From: Pseudomonadota bacterium
GTDB lineage: Bacteria > Pseudomonadota > Alphaproteobacteria > Rhizobiales > Xanthobacteraceae
Length of the DNA stretch: 23,973 nt
Direction: 5' to 3'
NCBI GenBank assembly: GCA_023414975.1
Contig: JAEZMI010000328.1
Coordinates: forward strand, 1-23,973
Below, piece by piece: positions 14,444 to 22,272 of this stretch. The position numbers and the translations under genes are program-made. The stretch's first letter is position 1. Each line of letters begins with the position of its first letter. The notes beneath the pieces were generated by a model. It saw only the letters and a program-made list of their open reading frames with translations. It was not told where the DNA came from and did not search any database.

Positions 14444-15036
14444 GTACGCACCCCGTTCGTGGCCGGCATGTTGCCGGCGGGCATCGTGACGGCGGGTATG
14501 GTGGGGGCTGCCGTGGCGGCCGCGACCTGCGCGGCGCCATTCGCCGGCGCCGCGGCGATGCGCGCGGCAAGGCCCACGCCGCCGGCCTTGGCCACCTCGT
14601 CGGCGATCCGCTCGGCGAGCATCGACCGCCACACCTGCCCGGCCGTGCCGGCGCCGAACAGCGACGCCTTGGCTTCCGGCAGGATTGAAACGATGAAGCC
14701 GCTCAGCACCATCGCCTCGAAGCGGCGATAGGCCGGCGGCGCGGTGCCGGCGGACGCGTCGGACAGCGCGGTCGCGTTGCGCAAGGCCAGAGACGACGAG
14801 GCGGCGAGCGGGCTCCGTCCTTCCATCGGCGGGGCGACAGGCGCGGCGACAGGCGCGGCGCCCGGCGTGTTCTCGTTATCCGCCAGCACCTCGTTGAAGC
14901 TCAGCGCGTTGGCCGGCAGCATGGAAGGGTTGGCTGCGGAAGCCTCCCGCAGGCGGGTGGCGATGGCCTGCGCTTTCTGGGGATCGGCCGCCTTGACGAC
15001 GTCGAGGATGAGGTCCGAAGAAAGTGAAATGCTCAT
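14440..15036 (-). CDS. rod-binding protein, FlgJ N-domain / CheL type
   Basis: A 198-residue protein carrying one recognisable domain, the FlgJ-type rod-binding domain, at about 102-158: RRFEAMVLSGFIVSIL, then LFGAGTAGQVWRSMLAERIADEVAK and GGVGLA. It presumably helps cap or polymerise the periplasmic rod. The muramidase domain of enteric FlgJ is absent, as is usual in Hyphomicrobiales, where this protein is often called CheL. Both flanks are low-complexity Ala/Pro sequence (60-100 and 160-195). The ATG at 15036 is used; a GTG at 15045 is in frame and neither has a clear ribosome site. It overlaps the FlgN-like gene by 4 nt. A separate lytic enzyme must be encoded elsewhere. Confidence 0.8.
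   Translation of the reverse strand: MSISLSSDLILDVVKAADPQKAQAIATRLREASAANPSMLPANALSFNEVLADNENTPGAAPVAAPVAPPMEGRSPLAASSSLALRNATALSDASAGTAPPAYRRFEAMVLSGFIVSILPEAKASLFGAGTAGQVWRSMLAERIADEVAKAGGVGLAARIAAAPANGAAQVAAATAAPTIPAVTMPAGNMPATNGVRT
14834..14860 (-). repeat. 12-bp tandem repeat in the rod-binding protein gene
   Basis: The unit gcgacaggcgcg occurs twice perfectly, plus three bases of a third copy. It encodes the APVAAPVAPP stretch (about residues 61-70) of the low-complexity region before the rod-binding domain. It is a slippage-type, in-frame repeat. Confidence 0.7.
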
Positions 15037-15077
15037 GTGCCGCACCGTCTGGAATTCAACGGTCGCAGGCTCGCAGA

Positions 15078-15479
15078 TCAGGCTGGTGGGAAGCTTGCGT
15101 TCGGCCGCAGCACCATCGCCTCAAGCGCGTCGTCGAGCCCCTTTCGGTCTTCATGCGCGGTGAAGTTCTCGCGTGCGGCCTCGCGCGAGCGCTCGACCCG
15201 CTTCAGCCGCATCGCCTCGCGCAGGGCGACGGCCTTCTGCGCCTCCATCGCCACCCGGAGCCCGGCGATTTCCGTGTCGATGACCTTCAGCCGCCGGGCG
15301 ACGAAGCTCACCACCACGGGCGCCAGGCACTCGTCGTTCAGCACGGCCATCACGTCGCGCCGGTTCGCTTCCGCCTCGCCCAGAAGCCGCTGCAGGCGGA
15401 TCAGTTCATGGTCCGCGCGCTGCTGAAGCTTGGTTTGCAGCGCTTGGATGCGGGTGAGCTTGACGAGCCGCTCCTTCAT
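15078..15479 (-). CDS. FliJ-like coiled-coil protein of the flagellar export operon
   Basis: A 133-residue, highly charged protein, almost all helix with heptad-like Leu/Ala spacing (LTRIQALQTKLQQRADHELI near the start and RLKVIDTEIAGLRVAMEAQK in the middle). Two long helices forming an antiparallel coiled coil match the FliJ/YscO type, which links export chaperones and the FliI ATPase to FlhA. There is no signal peptide or membrane helix. It follows fliR with one nucleotide between stop and ATG and with AGGGG 8 nt before the start; a GTG at 15488 is an in-frame alternative. A 41-bp gap follows with nothing notable in it. The position next to export-gate genes supports the role, but coiled-coil proteins look alike, so the name is tentative. 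Confidence 0.55.
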   Translation of the reverse strand: MKERLVKLTRIQALQTKLQQRADHELIRLQRLLGEAEANRRDVMAVLNDECLAPVVVSFVARRLKVIDTEIAGLRVAMEAQKAVALREAMRLKRVERSREAARENFTAHEDRKGLDDALEAMVLRPNASFPPA

Positions 15480-15480
15480 G

Positions 15481-16230
15481 TCAGCCACCCCTGAGCCAGG
15501 CCGCGAAGGCGTCGCTGAACATCACGAGCATGTCGTCCGCCACGAGGTAGAGCAGCAGCAGCCCGCCCATGGTCATGAAGGGCGTGGCGATGAAAAAGAC
15601 CGGGATCTGCGGCGTCAGCTTGTTGGTGATGCCCACGGCGAAGTTCATCACGACGGAGTAGATGAGAAAGGGGCTGGCGAGGCGCAGCGCGAGCAGGAAG
15701 GTCGCGCCGAGCTGGTCCACCGCCTGGGTCAGGATGGCGCCGGCGTTCATCGCCTGTCGGGGCGGAATGCGGGTGTAGGAATCAACCAGCGCCTTGATCA
15801 TTTCCCAATGCTGGCCGGTGACGAAGATCATCACCACCGCGCCGAGGCTCATCAGCATGGTCAGTTCCGGCATCGGCTCGTCCTCGACCGCCATTCCGGC
15901 GGGCATGGCGAGGCCGATGGACTGCGCGGCGGCAGTCGTCAGCGTCTGGAAGGACAGCACGAAGATGCGGGCCAGAAGGCCGATGATGCCGCCGGTCGCG
16001 AGTTCGCCGGCAATGGCCAGCAGCACGTCGGGCAGCCGCGCGCCGGCCATCGCCGCGGCCACCGGCGCCTCCAGCAGAGGCAGCAGCGCCAGCGAGAAGG
16101 AGAGCGCGAGGAACAGCCGCACCTGCATCGGCAGCCGCGAACTGGCGAAGCCCGGCATCAGCATGAAGCAGGCACCGATCCGGCAGAAGATCAGGAAGGC
16201 GGGGATGATCATCGCATCCGCCTGGCTCAT
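15481..16230 (-). CDS. fliR: flagellar type III export gate protein FliR
   Basis: A 249-residue inner-membrane protein with about six hydrophobic helices, one of the three proteins (FliP, FliQ, FliR) that form the export pore. Typical family features are the N-terminal FLIFCRIGACFMLMPGF, the loop RLPMQVRLFLALS and the later LRLASPFLIYSVVMNFAVGI with PQIPVFFI. Length matches the family (about 250-260). The ATG overlaps the flhA stop (TAATG). fliP is not in the window. An acidic cytoplasmic loop, VEDEPMPEL, follows the fourth helix. Confidence 0.95.
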   Translation of the reverse strand: MSQADAMIIPAFLIFCRIGACFMLMPGFASSRLPMQVRLFLALSFSLALLPLLEAPVAAAMAGARLPDVLLAIAGELATGGIIGLLARIFVLSFQTLTTAAAQSIGLAMPAGMAVEDEPMPELTMLMSLGAVVMIFVTGQHWEMIKALVDSYTRIPPRQAMNAGAILTQAVDQLGATFLLALRLASPFLIYSVVMNFAVGITNKLTPQIPVFFIATPFMTMGGLLLLYLVADDMLVMFSDAFAAWLRGG

Positions 16231-18314
16231 TACGAGATGACCCCGAGCGACCGGATGTCCGCGCCGCGCGCGATCTCGACATGCGAGAGCACGGGCAGCG
16301 AGGGGAACATGCGTTCGATGATCATCCGCACATAGGGCCGCGCATCCGGCGCCGTGACGAGGGCGAAGCTGCCCGCGCTCTTCATCCGCTCGCGAATGGC
16401 GGTCGAGGCCTCCGACCCGAACTGCTCGACGAGGCGCGGGTCGATGTCGAACTCGGCGACCTCGCCCTTGGCGTCGCGCTTCAGGCTTTCATGGAAGGTG
16501 AGATCCCACTTGCCGCCGAGACGCAGCACATTGAGCTGGCCGCCCTCGGCAAGGTCGCCGCAAATCTGCTGCGCCATGCGCATGCGCACATGCTCGACCA
16601 CCTGCTCGGAGCGGCGGGCATGCGGCACGATCTCGGCCACCGCTTCGAGGATGAGGTGCAGGTTGCGCACCGACACGCGCTCGGCGAGCAGGAGTTTCAG
16701 CACCGCCTGCAGGCCGGAATAGGAGATCTGCGAGGGGCAGATATCCTCGATCAGCCGCTTGTATTCGGGATCGAGACGGTCGAGCAGCGCGCGCATGTCC
16801 TTGTAGGACAGCAACTGGGCGAGGTTGTTGGAGACCACCTCGCTGGCATGAGTCAGCATCACCGACAGCGAGTCGATGGCGGCAAAGCCCTCGCGCTTCA
16901 CCTCGGTGGCGTAGGCTTCGGAAATCCAGAGCGCCTTCATGCCGAAGGCCGGCTCGCGCACCTCGTCGCCGGGCACATCGGGGCACGGGCCCTCCCCCAC
17001 CACGACCAGCAATTCGCCCAGCCGCATCTCGAAGGTCGCGACCACCGTGCCGTGCATGCGGATCTGGTAGGATTTGCTCGGCACGTTCAGCGCCTCGCTC
17101 ACCTTGATGTCCGGCACGACGAAGCCGTAACGCTCGGCGAATTTGCGCCGCATCTTGCCGATGCGGTGCGCCATCTCGGCCGGATTGCGCAGCACGAGCG
17201 TGGCGAGCTGCTTGCCGACGGCGATCTCGATCTCGGGGGTGCGCAGCGTTTCCTTGACCGAATCCTTGTCGGTCGCGATGAGCTTCTGCTTCTCGGCCTC
17301 GCGCGCCAGATCCGCCTCCTTCTGGCGGGCGAGCTGCAGCGGCACCTGGTAGCCGACGAAGGCCATCATCGCCCCGAGCGCCGCGAAGGGCAGGAAGGGC
17401 AGGCCCGGCACCAGCGAGAGGCAGAACAGCAGGCCGGCGGCGACATGGAGGGCGCGCGGATAGGCGGCGAGCTGGCCGAGCACCGCCTTGTCGGCCGAAC
17501 CGCGCGTGCCGCCCTTCGACACGAGCAGGCCGGCGGCGAGCGAGACGATGAGGGCGGGGATCTGCGACACCAGCCCGTCGCCGACCGAAAGCCGGGTGAA
17601 GGTGTCGGCGGCCTCGGCCAGCGGCAGCCCATGGCGGGTCACGCCGATGATGATGCCGCCGAAGATGTTGACGGCGATGATGATGAGGCCGGCCACCGCC
17701 TCGCCGCGCACGAATTTCGAGGCGCCGTCCATGGAGCCGAAGAAGGAGCTTTCCTCCTCCAGTTCGGAGCGGCGCAGCTGCGCCTGCTTGTCGTCGATCA
17801 GCCCGGCGTTGAGATCGGCGTCGATCGCCATCTGCTTGCCGGGGATGGCGTCGAGGGTGAAGCGCGCGCCGACTTCCGCGATGCGTGTGGCGCCCTTCGT
17901 GATGACGAGGAAATTGACCGTGATGAGGATGACGAACACCACGATGCCGATGACGAAATCGCCGCCCATCACCAGCTGGGAAAAGCCGGAAATGATGTGG
18001 CCGGCGGAATGCACGCCATCGGCGCCATGGGCGAGGATGAGGCGCGTCGTGGCGATGCCGAGCGCGAGGCGCAGCAGCGTGGCGATCAGCAGCACGGTCG
18101 GGAAGGCGGAGAATTCCAGCGGCTTCTGGATCCAGAGCGCCACCATCAGGATCAGCACGGAAATGGCGATCGACAGGGCAAGGCCAAAATCGATCAGCAC
18201 CGGCGGGATCGGCAGGAACAGCACCGCCAGGATCGCCACCACGCCGACGGCGAAGCCGATGTCGCGGCGTGATTTGGCCTCAGGTGCCGCGGGGGAGACG
18301 CTGAGATCGCTCAT
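16230..18314 (-). CDS. flhA: flagellar export gate protein FlhA
   Basis: A 694-residue central component of the flagellar type III export apparatus, coupling proton flow and chaperone docking to substrate export. The first half has about eight membrane helices. The FHIPEP signature lies at 151-171 (RFTLDAIPGKQMAIDADL and on), including the acidic pair thought to act in proton coupling. From about 335 a charged linker (ARQKEADLAREAEKQKL) leads to the large cytoplasmic domain that forms the nonameric ring. Length is normal (about 690-700). It starts 6 nt after fliQ with no strong ribosome site, suggesting coupled translation, and overlaps fliR by one base. Confidence 0.97.
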   Translation of the reverse strand: MSDLSVSPAAPEAKSRRDIGFAVGVVAILAVLFLPIPPVLIDFGLALSIAISVLILMVALWIQKPLEFSAFPTVLLIATLLRLALGIATTRLILAHGADGVHSAGHIISGFSQLVMGGDFVIGIVVFVILITVNFLVITKGATRIAEVGARFTLDAIPGKQMAIDADLNAGLIDDKQAQLRRSELEEESSFFGSMDGASKFVRGEAVAGLIIIAVNIFGGIIIGVTRHGLPLAEAADTFTRLSVGDGLVSQIPALIVSLAAGLLVSKGGTRGSADKAVLGQLAAYPRALHVAAGLLFCLSLVPGLPFLPFAALGAMMAFVGYQVPLQLARQKEADLAREAEKQKLIATDKDSVKETLRTPEIEIAVGKQLATLVLRNPAEMAHRIGKMRRKFAERYGFVVPDIKVSEALNVPSKSYQIRMHGTVVATFEMRLGELLVVVGEGPCPDVPGDEVREPAFGMKALWISEAYATEVKREGFAAIDSLSVMLTHASEVVSNNLAQLLSYKDMRALLDRLDPEYKRLIEDICPSQISYSGLQAVLKLLLAERVSVRNLHLILEAVAEIVPHARRSEQVVEHVRMRMAQQICGDLAEGGQLNVLRLGGKWDLTFHESLKRDAKGEVAEFDIDPRLVEQFGSEASTAIRERMKSAGSFALVTAPDARPYVRMIIERMFPSLPVLSHVEIARGADIRSLGVIS

Positions 18315-18320
18315 GACGCA

Positions 18321-18587
18321 TCAGAATCCGGTGCCGATGCGGCCATAGACCTCCTCCGTGAAGGCAAGGATCTGCTGGCCGATGAAGGTGGCTGTGAGGG
18401 CAGAGACCACGAGAACGGCGATGATCTTCGGGATGAAGGTGAGCGTGACTTCCTGGATCTGCGTCAGCGCCTGGAACAGGGCGATGACGATGCCGACGAT
18501 CATGGCGGCCGCGACCGCGGGACCGGAGGCGATGATGATGGTCCAGATCGCCGAATGAACGACGTCGAGCGCGTCGACCTCGTTCAT
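18321..18587 (-). CDS. fliQ: flagellar export gate protein FliQ
   Basis: An 88-residue protein with two hydrophobic helices (about 14-38 and 53-75) separated by ALFQALTQIQEVTLTFIPK, the best conserved motif of the FliQ/SctS family. It assembles with FliP and FliR into the export pore. The size is exactly that of the family (about 88-90). The start lies 2 nt after the flgD stop, and the ribosome site is poor, so translation probably depends on flgD. Confidence 0.96.
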   Translation of the reverse strand: MNEVDALDVVHSAIWTIIIASGPAVAAAMIVGIVIALFQALTQIQEVTLTFIPKIIAVLVVSALTATFIGQQILAFTEEVYGRIGTGF

Positions 18588-18589
18588 GC

Positions 18590-18991
18590 TCAGGAGATCC
18601 GCACGCCCGCACCGAGCGCCAGTTCCTTCCCGTTGGAGAGCGTGGCGATCGGCGCGTCGGACGCGATGCGCACCGAGGTGACGGTGCCGGAAACGGAGCC
18701 GTCCGCGCTGGTGACGACGCGGCCCATCGCGGCATCGGCGATCTGCAGCGAGGAGGAGGTGAGCAGCGAGTCGAGCTTGGCATTCGCCGACATGCTCTGC
18801 TCCACCTGCGAGAAGGAGGCGAGCTGGCCCATATACTGCGCCGTATCCATCGGCTCGGTGGGATCCTGGTTCTTCATCTGGGCGATGAGGAGCTGAAGGA
18901 ACGCCGAGTAATCGAGCGTCTGCGGCTTGGCCGCGCCGGAGGCGGCGCTTGTGCCGGTGCCGGCCGGGGCCAGCGGGTTCACCGTCGTCAT
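18590..18991 (-). CDS. flgD: flagellar hook cap protein FlgD, short form
   Basis: A 133-residue scaffold or cap for hook growth. The defining N-terminal motif is present: LDYSAFLQLLIAQMKNQDP, then TAQYMGQLASFSQVEQS. The protein stops soon after a short beta-rich tail, ending ALGAGVRIS, so the large C-terminal Ig/tudor-like part of enteric FlgD (about 230 residues) is missing. Short FlgD proteins are usual in Hyphomicrobiales, so I do not read this as truncation. The ATG at 18991 has GAGGAGAG about 5 nt upstream. It lies 10 nt after the flbT stop. The N-terminus serves as the export signal in this family. Confidence 0.9.
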   Translation of the reverse strand: MTTVNPLAPAGTGTSAASGAAKPQTLDYSAFLQLLIAQMKNQDPTEPMDTAQYMGQLASFSQVEQSMSANAKLDSLLTSSSLQIADAAMGRVVTSADGSVSGTVTSVRIASDAPIATLSNGKELALGAGVRIS

Positions 18992-19001
18992 GGGGCTCTC
19001 C

Positions 19002-19400
19002 TCACGCCGCCTTGGGCGCGTCGCTGTCGAGAATGGCCGCCTCGACCAAGAAGAGGCGGCGGATGACGCGCAGCGCGTCGAACAGCCGGCCGGAGCCGAC
19101 GAGTTCGCCGACATGGCGCAGCGCGATCGCCATCGCCTCGCTGCTGAAGCTGCTCATCAGCCCGGCGAGCTGCTGGTCGAACAGGGCCTGGGCGGCCTCC
19201 TGCTTGCGCGGCTCGATCAGCATGGTCTGCACCACGAAATAGAGCTGGCGCAGCGGCGTGGTGGTGTCCTCCACCTGCAGGACATGGCTCTCCAGCAGGA
19301 ACGTCACGTCGTTCAGCAGTTCGATCGTCACCTTTCGGTCGACGCGGATGACCGCGCCGTTGAGGAAGATGCGTTCACCGGGCTTCAGGGAAATCAGCAT
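19002..19400 (-). CDS. flbT: flagellin synthesis repressor FlbT
   Basis: A 132-residue post-transcriptional regulator of flagellin in alphaproteobacteria. In Caulobacter FlbT binds the 5' part of flagellin mRNA and lowers its stability until the hook is complete. The FlbT hallmarks are present: LISLKPGERIFLNGAVIRVD at the N-terminus, then LLESHVLQ and LYFVVQTMLIEP. The acidic, helical C-terminus ends DSDAPKAA. GAGG lies 8 nt before the start. It sits 10 nt after flaF, its usual partner, and before flgD. In some relatives FlbT activates translation, so the direction of control here is not settled. Confidence 0.95.
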   Translation of the reverse strand: MLISLKPGERIFLNGAVIRVDRKVTIELLNDVTFLLESHVLQVEDTTTPLRQLYFVVQTMLIEPRKQEAAQALFDQQLAGLMSSFSSEAMAIALRHVGELVGSGRLFDALRVIRRLFLVEAAILDSDAPKAA

Positions 19401-19410
19401 GGGCAGCGCC

Positions 19411-19758
19411 TCACATCAGGCCGTCGCGAATGGTGCGATTGACCTCGATGAGGCCGGAGAAATTGGTGGAGCGTTCATGCATGATCTGATCCGCCTCCTT
19501 GATGACCCACAGGCCGATGGAGATCAGGTTGCCGCGCAGCGTCTCCGCCAGCTCGTTGTGCGGATCGGAAAGATCGCGGATGAGGAATCCCCAGAGCTTC
19601 TGGAGATAGAGCACGGCCTCCGTGGCCGCGGGGGAGGAAGGGCCGTCCTCCTGCGCCTTCGTCAGCAGCACGAGGGCATGGTCGAGCGCAAGTCGCTCTT
19701 CCTCGCGCCCTTCGACCCCGGAGTCTCCAAGAATCTCGGCATAGGTGAAGCGATACAT
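19411..19758 (-). CDS. flaF: flagellar biosynthesis regulator FlaF
   Basis: A 115-residue, mostly helical cytoplasmic protein needed for flagellin production and secretion in alphaproteobacteria and acting in opposition to or together with FlbT. Family features include the N-terminal YAEI, then REEERLALDHALVLL and the LWGFLIRDLSDPHNELAETLR segment (55-75, given as position), followed by LISIGLWVIKEAD. AGAAGG precedes the ATG at a normal distance. The gap to flgL is 15 nt. The flaF-flbT pair directly after the junction protein genes links flagellin control to hook completion. Confidence 0.94.
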   Translation of the reverse strand: MYRFTYAEILGDSGVEGREEERLALDHALVLLTKAQEDGPSSPAATEAVLYLQKLWGFLIRDLSDPHNELAETLRGNLISIGLWVIKEADQIMHERSTNFSGLIEVNRTIRDGLM

Positions 19759-19773
19759 TGGACGCCCTTCTGC

Positions 19774-20811
19774 TTACACGTAATTCATGATGGACATTTT
19801 CAGTATTCGCGAGGTCAGCGAGTAGGACATCTCGATCTGCGTCGCTATGAGATCGAGCTTCGTCTTCGCTTCCGCCGGGTCTACGGATTCAAGCCTGTCG
19901 ATACGCTTGCCGATGGCGTCCAGCCCCCGCTGCATCAGCGCGTTCGAGGCTTCGATGCGGTTCTGCGAGGTGCCGAGACGGGCGCTGATGGAGACCAGCT
20001 CGCTCGTTCCCGTTCCGGCCAGCGAGCGCGCCTTGTCGATCACCATCGTAAAGGCGGCGCCCGCGAGATGTTCGGTGCCGAGGGCCGCCACCATCGTGTA
20101 TGCCATGGCAAGCTTGCGCATGGCTGGTTCATTGGCGTTGGCCGAGGTGCCGACCCGTTCCGCCGGCGAGATCGCGCCTTCGAGATTGGTGCTGGACGCC
20201 TGCGACCAGGTCGCGCTCCAGCCCGGCTCCTCGAACATGTCGGCGAATTCGTTGTCGATGAAGTCTTCGAGATCGGCCGCCGGTATGGTGCCGGCCGCCG
20301 GATCGGAAGGATCGATGCCGAAGCGGGTGTTGAAGGCGGCGACGATGGCCGCGCCGGGACCCTCGTCCAGATTCTTGATCGGCTTCTCCCCGCTATTGAT
20401 GCCGCCGAACATGTAGCGGCGGCCGTCCGCGAGGTTCAGCGTGCCGGTGAACGCGTCGAGAAAGCCGGCGGCCTGGCGCTGGATGACCTGCGCGGAGGTG
20501 GCGCTCTCCGAAATGCCGGTGAGCATCTGCTGGAACTTGTCCGCCTGGCTGCGCATGTCGTCGAGCGCGCCCTGCGTGCGCTCGATCTGCGCCGCCATCA
20601 CCGCATTGCCATCGAAATAGCGCCGCACCGACGCTTCCTCGGCGCGCAGGCGGACAGATTCGGCCGTCCCTAAGCCGAGCGACAGGCCGACATCGGCGCG
20701 CCGGCCGGTGGTCAGCTCCTTGCTGACATCGGCGAGTTCCGATTGCAGGCGGGGCAGCGCGTTGCGCGGCGAATTCATGAGGGTGAGAGTGGAGATGAAA
20801 GTCGTTCGCAT
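19774..20811 (-). CDS. flgL: hook-filament junction protein FlgL
   Basis: A 345-residue secreted axial protein that joins hook to filament. The N-terminal flagellin-like helices contain LQSELADVSKELTTGRRADVGLSLG (24-48, given as position). The C-terminal helix has TKLDLIATQIEMSYSLTSRI and ends LKMSIMNYV, similar to flagellin. The variable middle (about 125-215) is Gly/Asp/Ala-rich. Length fits the family. The start overlaps the flgK stop as TGATG. Export should be assisted by the FlgN-like protein encoded at 14051-14443. No signal peptide is present, as expected for a type III export substrate. Confidence 0.93.
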   Translation of the reverse strand: MRTTFISTLTLMNSPRNALPRLQSELADVSKELTTGRRADVGLSLGLGTAESVRLRAEEASVRRYFDGNAVMAAQIERTQGALDDMRSQADKFQQMLTGISESATSAQVIQRQAAGFLDAFTGTLNLADGRRYMFGGINSGEKPIKNLDEGPGAAIVAAFNTRFGIDPSDPAAGTIPAADLEDFIDNEFADMFEEPGWSATWSQASSTNLEGAISPAERVGTSANANEPAMRKLAMAYTMVAALGTEHLAGAAFTMVIDKARSLAGTGTSELVSISARLGTSQNRIEASNALMQRGLDAIGKRIDRLESVDPAEAKTKLDLIATQIEMSYSLTSRILKMSIMNYV

Positions 20812-22265
20812 CAGCGCACCGCCTGCAGGAGCGAGTCGTAGAGTTCGTTGATGATCGCGATCAGCTTGGACGAGGCCTGAAAGCTGCGCTCCAGTTCGAG
20901 CTGGCGGGCATACTCATCGTCCATGTTGATGCCGGTGACGTCGGACAGCGCGGCCGAGGCGTGCGCCAGCAGCGCCTTCTCGCCTTCCGCCTTGCCGGAC
21001 ATCGCCTTGCGCGTGCCTTCCAGCCAGCCGACCGAGGCCGTGCCGAATTCCGCCAGGCTGCCCGAACTGCCGATTTCGGCCGCCGGATCGAAGCTGCGCA
21101 GGGCGGAGACGCTGGCCTGCAGCCGGCGGATCTCGTCGGCGAAGCTCGCCGCGTCCGTGGTGTTCGCCTCGTAATCCGCGCCGTTCACCCCGCCGTCGCG
21201 CAGGAGCGCGGGGGTACCGCCCTGCGCGGGGTCGAGGGCCGGGTTGACGGCAATGCGGCTCGCTGCGCCGGTGGCGGAGGCCGGCAGCGTTGCCGTGCCG
21301 TCGGTGAACAGGCCCGGCAGGTCCGGACCGCCGCCGCCGGAGTGATCGATCTCCGCGAAGGCCTGCATCAGCCCCTGGGCCATCTGGTCGAGCTGGGATT
21401 CGAACACCACGGCGGTGCTGTCGCGCAGCTCCGCCAGACCCGCCAGCCGGCCCGAGCGCAGCGGCATGGGGGCATCCGGTCCGGTAACGGCGACGCCGTC
21501 CACCATCACGGACTGACCGTTCATGCCCGCCGTCAGCACCGCCGTCCGGGTGAAGCTCACCTCGCGCGGGCTGGTCTCGAACAGCGTCGCGCCGCTGTCG
21601 GTGTAGATGAGCATGTCGTTATTGCCGCGGGTGACGGCGGTGACGCCCATCTCCTCGGACAGCGCGGCCAGAATGCTGTCGCGCCGGTCCAGCGCATCGG
21701 TCACGTCCGCGCCACGCACCGTCCCGCGCACCACGGTGGTGTTTTCCACCTCGAACTGCTTGAGCAGATCGTTGACGCGCCCGACCGAGCGCTCCATCGC
21801 CGCGTCCGTGTCCGTGCGCACCTTATGCACCGTCGCGGTGGCGGCGTTGAGCGAGGTCGCGAGGTCCTGCGCTCTCACCACGACCTCGGCGGCGATCGCC
21901 GGGTCGTCCGGCGTGTTGGCGTACTGCTCGAGATAATCCGTCAGGGCGCCGAGGCGCGCCGCCGGGGAGGCGTCGGATTCGGGATCCCCCACGGTCGCCT
22001 GCAGGCGCTCCAGCCCGTCCAGCACGGCCTGCCGGTCGGCGGTGCTCGACGTGGCGCTCAGCATCCTCATGAAGAGGGCGTTGTCGCTCGCGCGAGTGAC
22101 CTTGATCACGGTCGCCCCGCCATCGCCCGACGTCGTGGTGATGGCGATCTTGCGGGACGTCCCGGCCTGGCCGGCGCCCGAAATATTGCGCGCCGTCGTC
22201 TCGATCTGCGAGGACGTGCTGGAGAGCGACGAGCGCGCGGCGTTGAAGGCGACCGATAAGCTCAT
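20811..22265 (-). CDS. flgK: hook-associated protein 1, FlgK
   Basis: A 484-residue axial protein forming the first hook-filament junction ring. The N-terminal helix has SLSSTSSQIETTARNISGAG (13-32), the conserved axial-protein motif. The C-terminus has YARQLELERSFQASSKLIAI and ends ELYDSLLQAVR. The central part carries FlgK_helical sequence (FEVENTTVVRGT to about LDRRDSILAALSEEMG). It is shorter than enteric FlgK (about 550), through a smaller central domain. AAAGGTGAGG lies 5 nt before the ATG, and the gap to flgE is 7 nt. The type III export signal is N-terminal; no Sec signal is seen. Confidence 0.94.
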   Translation of the reverse strand: MSLSVAFNAARSSLSSTSSQIETTARNISGAGQAGTSRKIAITTTSGDGGATVIKVTRASDNALFMRMLSATSSTADRQAVLDGLERLQATVGDPESDASPAARLGALTDYLEQYANTPDDPAIAAEVVVRAQDLATSLNAATATVHKVRTDTDAAMERSVGRVNDLLKQFEVENTTVVRGTVRGADVTDALDRRDSILAALSEEMGVTAVTRGNNDMLIYTDSGATLFETSPREVSFTRTAVLTAGMNGQSVMVDGVAVTGPDAPMPLRSGRLAGLAELRDSTAVVFESQLDQMAQGLMQAFAEIDHSGGGGPDLPGLFTDGTATLPASATGAASRIAVNPALDPAQGGTPALLRDGGVNGADYEANTTDAASFADEIRRLQASVSALRSFDPAAEIGSSGSLAEFGTASVGWLEGTRKAMSGKAEGEKALLAHASAALSDVTGINMDDEYARQLELERSFQASSKLIAIINELYDSLLQAVR

Positions 22266-22272
22266 TTATGCC

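Noticed and set aside
16281..18272. A 663-codon plus-strand open frame opposite flhA
   Set aside because: FlhA is unmistakable on the minus strand; the antisense peptide is His/Glu/Arg-rich with no family features.
18590..18991. Possible truncation of flgD (133 residues against about 230 in enterics)
   Set aside because: Short FlgD is normal in this clade, and the downstream DNA is intact fliQ with no frameshifted remainder.
20961..22259. A 432-codon plus-strand open frame opposite flgK
   Set aside because: It is antisense to conserved FlgK, Arg/Gly/His-rich and without domain features.
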